A stretch of DNA of 64,000 nt from CAWEFA01 sp963851385 (GCA_963851385.1 CAWKPE010000021.1:124001-188000), one strand, 5' to 3'; counted from the stretch's first letter, positions 5,912 to 14,648 are shown. The notes: generated by a model from the sequence alone, not told the origin. Made by a program: numbers and translations.

Positions 5912-8323
5912 ATGGGACTATTTACACCTCTCTGGAAAAGCAAAAATCCTGATAAAAGGATTAAATGGATAAAAGAAAAAGCCAATCCACAAAACATAGA
6001 AAATGTTGTAATTTTAATTGACTTAGCTATAAATGATGCAAGTGAGTATGTTCGTAAAGAAGCGGGTGTAAAAATAAGTGATCAAAAGCTATTGGCAAAA
6101 ATAGTAACAAATGACAAAGTTGAAGGTCTTCATGAAACAGCCATAAAAAAAGGAAAAGACCAAAGTGTATTGGCTGTAATAGCCAAAAATTCTGGTGATT
6201 ATAGAATGCGACAAGATGCATTTAAGAAAATCAATCAAGAAAATGGTCAGAATGCATTAGCAGATATAGCAACGAATGATCCAGATAGGGCGACTCGTCA
6301 AGAAGCGGTAGGAAAGATAAAAGACCAAAGTGTATTAACAGAAATAGCAAGAAATGATATAGATGAACTGGTTCGTAAAACAGCCATAAAAAAAATAAAA
6401 GATCAAGGTGTATTGGCAGCAATAGTAAAAGATGAAAAGGAATCTCAAATACGCGAATTTGCAATAAAAAAAATAAAAGATCAGAGTGTATTGACGGAAA
6501 TAGCAAAAAATGATAAAGATGGATGGATTCGCCATTTGGCAGCAGCTAAAATAACTGACCAAAGTGTTTTGGCTGCTATAGCAAAAAATGATGAAGATGA
6601 AGATGTTCGTAAGATAGCTGTAGAAAAAATGACCGAACAAATTTCCCTAGTAGAAATAGCAAAAAAAGATAAAAATGTAATGGTTCGTAAAGCAGCAATG
6701 TACAAACTAACTGATATAAAAAATAGTCAGGATGAATTAGCAGATAGAGCAAAAAATGATCCTGATAGATGGATTCGCCTAGAAGCAGTAAAAAAACTAA
6801 CCGATCAAAATATTCTTTCACATATTGTAAATAATGATAAATGTGAAGATATACGTAAAGCAGCATTTGAAAATATAACCGACCCAACACATTTAAGGTA
6901 TTTTGCAGAAAATAATAGTGATTATAGAATACGACAAATAGCTTATAGAAAACTCAATCAAGAAAATAGTCAGGATGCATTAACAGATAGAGCAACGGAT
7001 GATCCCGATAAGCATGTTCGCTTTGTATCAGTGGGAAAAATAAACGACCAAAAGCTTCTTTTGAAAATAATAATATCATTACATAATGATTCAAATGTTC
7101 GAAAAATAGCATTTGAAAAAATAACAGATCTAAGTATCTTGGCTGAATTAGCGTCAGCGCAATTTGATGAAGATAAGGATTTTCACAAAGCAGCAGAAGA
7201 AAAAATAGCTACTATTTGTAAAACATCTGTAGAAAAAATAACCGATCGAAAGGTCTTGACTAAAATAGCAAAAAATGATAACAATTATATTATGCGTCAA
7301 GAAGCATATAAGAAACTCGCTCAAGAAAATAGTCAGGATGCATTAGCAGATAAAGCAAAGAATGATCCTAATTGGCATGATCGCATGAGAGTATTAGAGA
7401 ATTTAACCAATCAAAATGTTTTGATTGAAATATCAAAAAATGATATAGATTGGTATGTTCGCAAAGCAGCTGTAGAAAAAATAACCGACCAAAATACATT
7501 GGTTGAAATAGAAAAAAATGATAACAATATTAATGTCCGCAATGCAGCTGCAGAAAAAAATAATGAGTTGCGCAAAGCAGCTGTAGAAGAAATAACTGAC
7601 CAAAGCATTTTGGCAGATATTGTTAAAAAAGACAAAGATAGTAAGGTTCGGAAAGAAGCTGTAGAAAAAATAACAGATCAAAGGCTCTTGGCAGAAATAG
7701 CAAGAAATGATGAAAATAATACTGTCCGAGAAGTATCAGTTAAAAAAATAACGGATCAAAGTGTGTTGGCGGAAATAGCTAAAAATGATAAAGATAATTC
7801 TGTCCGTAAAGCTGCGGTAGAAAAAATAACTAACCAAGGTGTACTAGCGGCAGTTGCACGATCTGATAAAGATGTTTGGGTTCGCCTCTTAGCAATAGAA
7901 AAAATAACCGGCCAAAACGTCTTGTCAGGAATAGCAAAAAAAGATAAAAATGTAATGGTTCGTAAAGCAGCAGTGCACAAACTAACTGACATAAGTGCGA
8001 TATCAGACATAGCACGGAATGATACTGATTTTGATATACGTTGTGCCGCTATTATGCAAGGTAAGCTAGGAGATAATTATTTTGTTAATGAATTAATAAG
8101 TAAAATTTTTTATAATATAAGCGATACTATTGATAACGAAAAACGTACTGCCATAGAAACGTTGACTTATCTGCATCACAATGCAACATTATCATATGAA
8201 GTAAAAAAAATACTATTGCAGCAAAAAGGAAAAATAATAAGTCATCATTGTGACCGCCATTCTGATTCTTTATCGTGTGCAGGGTTTCATACTGATACTC
8301 CCGTATTAAAATTTGAATTATAA
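5912..8323 (+). CDS. 803-aa HEAT-like repeat protein with HxD-containing tail
   Basis: The protein is built almost entirely of degenerate helical repeats of about 23-25 residues with consensus ITDQsvLaeIAkNDkDxxVRkaAvekI, from about residue 25 to 720, resembling HEAT/LRV superhelices. No signal peptide or membrane segment is seen, so a cytoplasmic scaffold or binding role is likely. The last 30 residues are unlike the rest: residues 777-797 are rich in His, Cys, Asp, Ser and Thr and contain three His-Xaa-Asp motifs (H779-C-D, H783-S-D, H793-T-D) and two Cys (780, 789). The gene is followed after 11 bases by a double radical SAM enzyme. I infer that the tail may be the modified part and the repeats a docking scaffold. 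Start ATG at 5912 is clear. Confidence 0.85.
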   Translation: MGLFTPLWKSKNPDKRIKWIKEKANPQNIENVVILIDLAINDASEYVRKEAGVKISDQKLLAKIVTNDKVEGLHETAIKKGKDQSVLAVIAKNSGDYRMRQDAFKKINQENGQNALADIATNDPDRATRQEAVGKIKDQSVLTEIARNDIDELVRKTAIKKIKDQGVLAAIVKDEKESQIREFAIKKIKDQSVLTEIAKNDKDGWIRHLAAAKITDQSVLAAIAKNDEDEDVRKIAVEKMTEQISLVEIAKKDKNVMVRKAAMYKLTDIKNSQDELADRAKNDPDRWIRLEAVKKLTDQNILSHIVNNDKCEDIRKAAFENITDPTHLRYFAENNSDYRIRQIAYRKLNQENSQDALTDRATDDPDKHVRFVSVGKINDQKLLLKIIISLHNDSNVRKIAFEKITDLSILAELASAQFDEDKDFHKAAEEKIATICKTSVEKITDRKVLTKIAKNDNNYIMRQEAYKKLAQENSQDALADKAKNDPNWHDRMRVLENLTNQNVLIEISKNDIDWYVRKAAVEKITDQNTLVEIEKNDNNINVRNAAAEKNNELRKAAVEEITDQSILADIVKKDKDSKVRKEAVEKITDQRLLAEIARNDENNTVREVSVKKITDQSVLAEIAKNDKDNSVRKAAVEKITNQGVLAAVARSDKDVWVRLLAIEKITGQNVLSGIAKKDKNVMVRKAAVHKLTDISAISDIARNDTDFDIRCAAIMQGKLGDNYFVNELISKIFYNISDTIDNEKRTAIETLTYLHHNATLSYEVKKILLQQKGKIISHHCDRHSDSLSCAGFHTDTPVLKFEL

Positions 8324-8334
8324 AATAATGTTAC

Positions 8335-10698
8335 GTGAAAACTACATTTTTATCGAACCAAATGCATTTTTTTATAATTCCAACAAATGCCTGTAATTCG
8401 TCATGCAAATATTGTTTTGGGCAAAACATGACAGGGAATGTAATGCATTTGAAAACCTTTAATAAAGCCATAACACTATTAAGAAATTTGGCAAAAGATT
8501 GCAATAGGGACAATATAAATATCACTTTCCATGGTGGAGAACCCTTACTTGCAGGAATAGGCTTTTATAAAAAAGCTTTGCCTTACATTCATGAAACTTT
8601 CAATGATACTGCAAACATTGGCATACAGAGTAATCTCTGGAACCTAAATAAAGAGTTTTGTGAAATATTCAAACACTATCAAATTCATGTAGGAACAAGT
8701 TTAGATGGACCAGAAATATTGAATGATTTTCAAAGAGATACAGGTTATTTCAGAAAAACTATTGCTGGAGTAAAAAATCTTCGCAAGCAGAACTTTTCAT
8801 TAGGTTGTATTGTAACTTTTACTTCTTATTCTGCTCCAAAATATAAAGAAATTTTTGATTTTTTTCTTGAAAACGAATTGCCTTTTGATATACATTCGGC
8901 TGTTAAGCCTCTCAATTTTAATGGGGATAATAGTATTTTTCTTTCACCTGAAGCATTTGGAAAACTACTTATCAATATGCTGGATTACTACCTGCAACGA
9001 ACCGATAAGATTAAGATAGGCACTTTAGATACATTGATAAAAAACGTAACTCAGGATAAATCCGGTTTATGTACGTTTACCAAATGTCTTGGAAATTATC
9101 TGGCGATTGATTCATCGGGTGATTTATATACTTGTAATCGCTTTGTAGGTAAAAAAGAATTTTCAGTTGGTTCAGTAAATAAAGTTAGTTCATGGGAAGA
9201 TATTAAAAAAACTGAAGTATGGAAAAAGTTTGAAGCTTGGCAACAAATGATTGATGAAGAATGTGTACTCTGTTTGCATAAAAACATCTGTCATGGAGGT
9301 TGCATGTATGTCGGATTTGCTTCAGGAAATGGGAAACCTGTTAAGGATCCTAATTGTGAAGCATATAAAATGATTTACAAACATATTTTAGATAAAGGTA
9401 CGGACGAATTTTTTAGCGATGCCAATATTGATGCCATACCGCAAAAAGAGTCATCAACAAATAATGCATCACTTCTGAGAAAAGGTTCCCTGTTGCAAAT
9501 AATGAATAATGGCCCACACCCTTATGACATTGCAAGATTATCCAAAAAGATCGTTGCATCTGCTTTACTTGGGTTTACAAACGATCCTGAAAGAGTATCA
9601 AATATTTTGTTTTCATTAAATCTTTTAAAGTCAGAAGAAAATGCTTCTACTTTTATTAATAAATTAGTTGAAGACCTTACTCATCCCAATGGCGGTTTTA
9701 TAAATCTTTATCTGCATATAACCGGAGTTTGCAACCTGTATTGTTCGCATTGTTATGCTTATCCTAACGAAAAATGTAAAAATGTATATTTGCCACTAAA
9801 CAACATTGTAACCTGTATAAAAGATGCTGCAAAAGCTGGCTTTAGAAAAATAGTTATTACTGGTGGAGAACCCTTGCTTCATCCAGATTTTTCAGACTTG
9901 CTTGACTTTATTATTGATTTCAGAAAATCTCAAAAAAATCTTAAAATAATATTACGCACCAATTTGTCGTTAAACATTGATGAACAAACATTGGCAAAAA
10001 TTACATCTGCTTTTAACCAAATTGCTGTGAGCATCGATGGAACGGAACAAATGCATGACAAACGCAGAGGGGCAGGAGCATACAAAAAAACAATAGATAA
10101 TTTGCAACGTTTTGACAAGGTTACATTACATGCTAAAGTATCGTTATCTACAGTGTTTGATTTTCAAAATCTTTCAGGACAAACTCTCCAAAGTGAAAGA
10201 CAGCATATCATTGCATTAAAAGAAAAATACGAAATTTCAGATATCCGCTTTTTACCTATACTACCACTAGGTAGAGCGAATAAAAATAAAGCGAAACTAC
10301 CGGAAATTGAAAATATTAGTATTGCAGAATGGATGAATAAAGGTTATGTGCCCCGTTCAAATTGCGGGTTAGGCTATAATTTAATGATTGACTATGATGG
10401 TTCAGTTTATCCGTGCCATGTATATAAAAAGGACAATTATTATTTAAATAATATATTAGAAACAGCTTTACCAAAAATTCTTGAAACCACCAAATTTATC
10501 AAATTGAAACAAATAAATGTAAATACTACAGAAAAATGCAGCAAATGCAATTTCCGTTACTTATGTGGCGGAGTTTGTAAAGTATGGCAAAATGAAAATT
10601 GCGATGATTTGTATAAAAGATCAGAAAATTTATTTCTAGAAGCATTAAAAATATTAAAAGTTCCGCTGGAAAGGTTTAATAAACTTGGGTTGAAATAA
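8335..10698 (+). CDS. tandem double radical SAM/SPASM protein
   Basis: 787 aa with two full radical SAM/SPASM modules. Module 1 has Cys20-X3-Cys24-X2-Cys27, HGGEP at about 66-70 and a SPASM-type Cys set (about 246, 251, 267, 310, 313, 319, 323, 341). Module 2 has Cys466-X3-Cys470-X2-Cys473, GGEP at about 510-513 and a second set (677, 694, 735, 738, 744, 748, 756). A linker of about 80-100 helical residues joins them. Such enzymes use 5'-deoxyadenosyl radicals to modify peptides or proteins, with auxiliary Fe-S clusters in SPASM. The GTG at 8335 is the best start; an ATG at 8328 is in another frame and stops quickly. It lies 11 bases after the repeat gene, so they are surely co-transcribed. 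Confidence 0.88.
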   Translation: MKTTFLSNQMHFFIIPTNACNSSCKYCFGQNMTGNVMHLKTFNKAITLLRNLAKDCNRDNINITFHGGEPLLAGIGFYKKALPYIHETFNDTANIGIQSNLWNLNKEFCEIFKHYQIHVGTSLDGPEILNDFQRDTGYFRKTIAGVKNLRKQNFSLGCIVTFTSYSAPKYKEIFDFFLENELPFDIHSAVKPLNFNGDNSIFLSPEAFGKLLINMLDYYLQRTDKIKIGTLDTLIKNVTQDKSGLCTFTKCLGNYLAIDSSGDLYTCNRFVGKKEFSVGSVNKVSSWEDIKKTEVWKKFEAWQQMIDEECVLCLHKNICHGGCMYVGFASGNGKPVKDPNCEAYKMIYKHILDKGTDEFFSDANIDAIPQKESSTNNASLLRKGSLLQIMNNGPHPYDIARLSKKIVASALLGFTNDPERVSNILFSLNLLKSEENASTFINKLVEDLTHPNGGFINLYLHITGVCNLYCSHCYAYPNEKCKNVYLPLNNIVTCIKDAAKAGFRKIVITGGEPLLHPDFSDLLDFIIDFRKSQKNLKIILRTNLSLNIDEQTLAKITSAFNQIAVSIDGTEQMHDKRRGAGAYKKTIDNLQRFDKVTLHAKVSLSTVFDFQNLSGQTLQSERQHIIALKEKYEISDIRFLPILPLGRANKNKAKLPEIENISIAEWMNKGYVPRSNCGLGYNLMIDYDGSVYPCHVYKKDNYYLNNILETALPKILETTKFIKLKQINVNTTEKCSKCNFRYLCGGVCKVWQNENCDDLYKRSENLFLEALKILKVPLERFNKLGLK

Positions 10699-11212
10699 TA
10701 AAATTCAATAAAGAGCAATTTTAAAGCCATAAAACAATTCACAAAACTAGGTTAATCTAAACAATAACAATTATCAAAAAAAATCTAGCAAAGATAGGCG
10801 GGTTCGCTCAAAGCCTCACCAAAATATGGTTTCAAGGTCGTGCCCTATGGGTTTTGCAATATTTTTTGATGTATTTCCTTACCTTTCTTGTAGTATCAAA
10901 AAATATCGCAAAAACCTTGACACCATGCCGCAACCCGCCTGACTGTCAAGCTTTCTTTTTTCTTTTTTTTCGGTTTTTTCTCTTTTCTTTTGAAAATGTA
11001 CTGATAGAAAGAAATATTCCATTAGTGTAATATGACGCAAATCGCAGCATAGGAACCATTTATGAAACACCCCATGTATTAATAAAGTAAATTTCCACAG
11101 TGATTTGCAAAGCGATTGAATAAGGACGAAAATATTACCGAATCCATATCAAAGCCGTACCAAATCCATTTCGGGTCGAAAAAATTTAGTATTAATTTAA
11201 AATTGATTCCAC
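10699..11212. other. intergenic region with nested palindrome
   Basis: 514 bases without a gene. It contains the nested inverted repeat at 10798-10939, then a pyrimidine tract (about 10950-10990), then AT-rich DNA leading to the DUF6266 gene. Open frames here are short and without domain character. Confidence 0.5.
10798..10939. repeat. three nested inverted repeats (large imperfect cruciform)
   Basis: Outer arms GGCGGGTT (10798-10805) and AACCCGCC (10932-10939). Middle arms TCAAGGT (10832-10838) and ACCTTGA (10914-10920). Inner 19-bp arms 10852-10870 and 10895-10913 differ at one position (a G-T pair). All three are concentric, so the whole 142 bp can fold into one interrupted hairpin. The inner arm shares TTGCA(A/G)TATTT with the inverted repeat at 4225. 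Candidate transfer-origin or element-end structure. Confidence 0.7.
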
Positions 11213-11854
11213 ATGGGAGTAATTAACAAGGGTATCTTAGGCGGCGTATCAGGTAAAGTTGGCAACGTCGTAGGGGGTAACTGGAAAGGCATAGATTCCT
11301 TGAGGTCCTTACCCGCCTCAGTAGCCAATCCAAAAACCCTAAAGCAGCAAACACAGAGGGCAAAGTTCACAACCATTCTGAACTTTTTGAAACCTTTAAC
11401 CAGCCTTTTGGCCATTGGTTATAAAAACTATGCAAATGGGATGACTGGTTTTAACGTTGCGATGTCTTACAACGTGAAAAACGCCATCACTGGAACTTAT
11501 CCGAGCTTTACCGTTAATTATCCGGTAGCTCAAATAAGTAAAGGGAATCTTACAGGGGCATCCACTCCGACGGTTGCTTCTACAGTAGCAAGAAACATAG
11601 TATTTACCTGGCAAAACAATGCTGGTACTGGTAATGCTTTAGCTACTGATACAGCTATTTTGGTTGCATTTTTTCCAACTATTAATGAAGCTGTTTATCA
11701 AGTTACTACAATTGGTAGGTCAGCCGCTACGGCCACTTTAAACTGTCCTGCAAGGTACAGCACAAGACAAGCTCATTGCTGGTTAATTTTCCAGACAGCA
11801 GATGGACAATTGCAGGCTACAAGTGCTTATATTGGCACCGTAACTGTAGTTTAG
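11213..11854 (+). CDS. DUF6266 family protein
   Basis: 213 aa. The N-terminus matches the DUF6266 pattern: GxxNGILGGVSGKVGNVVGGNWKGIDSLRSLP-like, then an AKFxxxLNFLKPLTSLLxIGY helix. The C-terminal half is a beta-rich ANxVxFTWQNNAGTGNA domain. The family is common in Bacteroidota and has no established function. No signal peptide is seen. It stands alone between the nested palindrome and a terminator. Confidence 0.85.
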   Translation: MGVINKGILGGVSGKVGNVVGGNWKGIDSLRSLPASVANPKTLKQQTQRAKFTTILNFLKPLTSLLAIGYKNYANGMTGFNVAMSYNVKNAITGTYPSFTVNYPVAQISKGNLTGASTPTVASTVARNIVFTWQNNAGTGNALATDTAILVAFFPTINEAVYQVTTIGRSAATATLNCPARYSTRQAHCWLIFQTADGQLQATSAYIGTVTVV

Positions 11855-11881
11855 TTCTAGACTATTGATTTATAAGCTTCC

Positions 11882-11929
11882 AAGATAAAGACCACCATAA
11901 CAAACATGATGGTTTTTATCTTTCTTTTT
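11882..11929 (+). terminator. rho-independent terminator of the DUF6266 gene
   Basis: Arms 11882-11898 and 11906-11922 pair over about 17 positions with two mismatches, followed by a T-rich tail (11921-11929). It starts 28 bases after the DUF6266 stop. Confidence 0.7.
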
Positions 11930-11954
11930 GTATGTATCTTGTATGTATCAGAAC

Positions 11955-11994
11955 AAAATAGGGTAGTCAGCTAAACACTGAACTACCCTATTTT
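11955..11994 (-). terminator. terminator-like hairpin downstream of tRNA-Met
   Basis: Perfect 13-bp stem: AAAATAGGGTAGT (11955-11967) and ACTACCCTATTTT (11982-11994), loop of 14. It begins six bases beyond the tRNA 3' end on the minus strand and ends in T residues in that direction. Confidence 0.65.
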
Positions 11995-11999
11995 ACTTG

Positions 12000-12073
12000 T
12001 AGCGAGGGGGAGAATTGAACTCCCGACCTCATGATTATGAATCATGCGCTCTAACCATCTGAGCTACCTCGCC
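12000..12073 (-). tRNA. tRNA-Met (anticodon CAT)
   Basis: Full cloverleaf on the minus strand: acceptor GGCGAGG/CCTCGCT (G1-U72 wobble), D-stem GCTC/GAGC, anticodon stem CATGA/TCATG around loop TTCATAA (anticodon CAT), T-stem GGGAG/CTCCC with loop TTCAATT, discriminator A. No encoded CCA. The wobble G1-U72 pair argues against initiator. Elongator Met is likeliest, and tRNA-Ile with a lysidine-modified CAT is the alternative. Confidence 0.93.
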
Positions 12074-12289
12074 ATTCGAAGCTTTAGCGAAGGATGGCTT
12101 CGCCACAAGCTTTCTATATCATTGAACTCCCGATCTTCCCGATATAAATCGGGACGCTCTAACCATCTGAGCTACCTCGCCATTCGAAGCTTTAGCGAAG
12201 GATGGCCTCGCCACAAGCTTTCTATATCATTGAACTCCCGATCTTCCCGATATAAATCGGGACGCTCTATCCATCTGAGCTACCTCGCC
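12074..12289 (-). repeat. two 108-bp tandem repeats carrying truncated tRNA copies
   Basis: Units 12074-12181 and 12182-12289 differ at only two positions. On the minus strand each begins with the first 26 bases of the adjacent tRNA-Met (acceptor 5' strand through D-arm). It then has a palindrome TCCCGATTTATATCGGGA in place of the anticodon arm, a remnant GATCGGGAGTTCAA of the T-arm, and an unrelated hairpin-forming stretch (AAGCTT..GCGAAG / CTTCGC..AAGCTT). The T-arm and acceptor 3' strands are missing, so neither copy can be a normal tRNA. They lie immediately upstream of the real tRNA on its own strand. Confidence 0.85.
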
Positions 12290-12503
12290 AAAATAATTTT
12301 TTATTTTCTATTTTCAATTATATGCATTGAAGTTTAATTAAACATTCTTCAATAATCAATTAAAAATAGAAAATTATTTCGGGCTGCAAATATAAATATA
12401 TATTCTCAAATTATGAACAACCTAAATTTTGAATGTGAATAAATATATTTTGAATTCTGGTTGTTTTTTTAGTTTTTTGCGAAGTAATTGATCCATCCTT
12501 AAA

Positions 12504-13181
12504 ATGGAAGTGTTGTTCGAAGATAACCATCTGATAGCTATTAATAAATCGGTTGCTGATATTGTACAATCCGATAAAACTGGCGACCTGTCTCTTGAAG
12601 AAAAACTGAAAAAGTATATTAAAGAAAAATATAAGAAGCCAGGAAACGTTTTTCTTGGAGTTGTTCACCGGATTGATCGTCCGGTAAGCGGTGTAGTTTT
12701 ATTTTCCAAAACTTCAAAAGCATTGACTCGTTTGAATCAAATGTTTAAGGAAAAAGAAGTAAAAAAAACTTATTGGGCCATTGTAAAAAATAAACCTCCA
12801 AAAAATAACGATACATTAATTCACTATCTTAAACGCGATGCTAAGAAAAATAAAACATTTGCTTACGACAAGGAAATTAAGGATTCAAAACAAGCAATCT
12901 TATCTTACAAAATCATTGATGAATCAGAAAAATATTTTTTACTCGAGATTGATTTGCAAACAGGCCGGCATCATCAGATAAGAAGCCAACTTGCTAAAAT
13001 AGATTGTCCAATTCGAGGAGATCTGAAATATGGCTATCCGCGAAGCAATGAAAACGGAGGAATAAATCTTCATTCTAGAAGTATTGAATTCCGACACCCG
13101 GTCACGAAAGAAACTTTAAAAATTGTCGCAGATCCGCCTGACGATAAATTGTGGAATTATTTTAAAGAAAGAAATAAATGA
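12504..13181 (+). CDS. RluA-family RNA pseudouridine synthase
   Basis: 225 aa, converting uridine to pseudouridine in rRNA or tRNA. The catalytic motif HRIDRPVSGVVLFSKT (Asp about residue 57) is intact, followed by the KTYWAIV strand and the LQTGRHHQIRSQLA motif typical of the RluA branch. No S4 domain is present, so this is a minimal form like those common in Bacteroidota. Its stop overlaps the next gene's start by four bases (ATGA), so the two are translationally coupled. Confidence 0.92.
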   Translation: MEVLFEDNHLIAINKSVADIVQSDKTGDLSLEEKLKKYIKEKYKKPGNVFLGVVHRIDRPVSGVVLFSKTSKALTRLNQMFKEKEVKKTYWAIVKNKPPKNNDTLIHYLKRDAKKNKTFAYDKEIKDSKQAILSYKIIDESEKYFLLEIDLQTGRHHQIRSQLAKIDCPIRGDLKYGYPRSNENGGINLHSRSIEFRHPVTKETLKIVADPPDDKLWNYFKERNK

Positions 13182-14158
13182 TTAATTGCAGATGCTATAT
13201 ATTTCTCGTATTATTTATAAATATTGTAAATATAAAGGCACAATATTATTCGAAGGAAGATTATATAAATAAATACAAGAAAATTGCTGTTGAAGAAATG
13301 AAGCGAAGTGGCATACCAGCTAGCATCACTTTAGCCCAGGGAATGCTTGAATCAGAAAATGGTAACAGCACGTTAGCGTTTAAATCCAACAATCATTTTG
13401 GTATTAAATGTCATAAAAATTGGGAAGGCAAAAGGGTTTACCATGATGATGATAAGGATAATGAATGTTTCAGAAAATATCCTTCTCCTGAAGACTCGTA
13501 CCGGGACCATACAGATTTCCTGGTTAATACAAGCCGATACGATAAACTTTTCGAATATAAATCAAATGATTATAAAAGTTGGGCCAAAGGTCTAAAGAAA
13601 GCAGGATATGCTACAAGCAGAAGTTATGCCCGTGATTTGATAAGGATAATTGAAGAAAATGAGTTATACCGGCTTGATCAAGGTGACTTTTCAAGACCAG
13701 TTGTCAGGAAAAATAATAACAATTTCAATGATGATGATTTTGTAATTGATATCAAACGCAGAAAAACTTATGAACGGAACAGGATAAAATATATCATTAC
13801 AGAACAGGGTGACGATTTGGAAAAAATCACAAAAGACATGGGAATGTTATCATGGGAATTGGCACGGTATAATGAAATACCAAAAGATTCAAAGATAGAA
13901 CCTGGTCAGGTACTTTATATTCAGCCAAAAAGGCGAAGTGCTGAAGTTGGACACGATTTTCACACTGCTGAGGAAGGAGAGACCATGTACGCAATCAGCC
14001 AGCTTTATGGTATGAAACTTAGCAAGCTCCTTCGTAAAAATCGAATGGAAACTGGACAAGAGCCGATAGTCGGTCAAAAGATATGGCTGCGGAAACGGAA
14101 GCCATTTGAACCAGTCAAAACTAATATTCAACCAATAGATACTCTAAATAAAAAGTAG
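13178..14158 (+). CDS. N-acetylglucosaminidase-domain peptidoglycan hydrolase with LysM repeats
   Basis: 326 aa with a signal peptide ending near KAQ. Residues about 25-170 form a glucosaminidase (GH73-type) domain: IPASITLAQGMLESENGNSTLA with the catalytic Glu, NNHFGIKCH, YPSPEDSYRDHTDFL and AKGLKKAGYATSRSYARDLI. Two LysM-like segments follow (about 205-255 and 265-308), which would hold the enzyme on peptidoglycan. It acts in the periplasm on cell-wall glycan. ATGA overlap with the pseudouridine synthase is a frequent Bacteroidota arrangement. Confidence 0.9.
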   Translation: MINCRCYIFLVLFINIVNIKAQYYSKEDYINKYKKIAVEEMKRSGIPASITLAQGMLESENGNSTLAFKSNNHFGIKCHKNWEGKRVYHDDDKDNECFRKYPSPEDSYRDHTDFLVNTSRYDKLFEYKSNDYKSWAKGLKKAGYATSRSYARDLIRIIEENELYRLDQGDFSRPVVRKNNNNFNDDDFVIDIKRRKTYERNRIKYIITEQGDDLEKITKDMGMLSWELARYNEIPKDSKIEPGQVLYIQPKRRSAEVGHDFHTAEEGETMYAISQLYGMKLSKLLRKNRMETGQEPIVGQKIWLRKRKPFEPVKTNIQPIDTLNKK

Positions 14159-14648
14159 AAGTCTATTTCATCATATTCAATTTAATTATTTAAATGAATT
14201 ATTAATCTTTAATATTCTGGTCAGGTATTTTTACGAAAACCAGAAAAACTAGTGTTGAGTATATAAAATAACTCATTTCTATAAAATTTCATTTACCTGT
14301 CAAAAAATTTTCTATTAAACTATTGATTTTTCTTTTTTTTATTGTACATTGTAACAGATTGTATGCCAATTATTAACGTAGCGTACAAATGAAAAATGTA
14401 ATTCATACCTGACAAAGGTTATGTTGGATTTAATAAGATTGGCTTTTACAAAATTTGTCTTATAGTATGAAAATTATTTATTGCAAAGTAAATACTAATG
14501 AGTAAAAAAATGTTTTTGACATAGGAAATTTATAATTGGGAATGCAATAATTTAACAAATGAAATAAAGTATCCTATTATCGGAATATTATAAATATAAT
14601 GCAGATGCCGAAAAGCTGAGAGAGTAGGCAAGATTAATAAATAGTTGT
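14159..14648. other. intergenic region with a leader resembling that at 22990-23035
   Basis: No gene is seen. Bases 14352-14397 closely match the sequence just upstream of and including the start codon at 23028 (TTAACGTAG(C/T)GTACAAATGAAA). Here the ATG opens a frame of only seven codons. It may be the upstream part of a lost gene or a duplicated regulatory leader. Confidence 0.45.

Noticed and set aside
6027..8015. Several minus-strand open frames across the HEAT-like repeat gene
   Set aside because: They recur with the period of the repeats and give Leu/Phe/His-rich nonsense; they are antisense shadows of a strongly repetitive coding sequence.
5912..8323. Short DNA repeats in the repeat gene considered as CRISPR or satellite
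   Set aside because: The periodicity follows codons and a protein helical repeat consensus in one long frame.
12074..12289. Tandem repeats considered as a CRISPR array
   Set aside because: The two units are near-identical over all 108 bases with no variable spacers, and their content is tRNA-derived.
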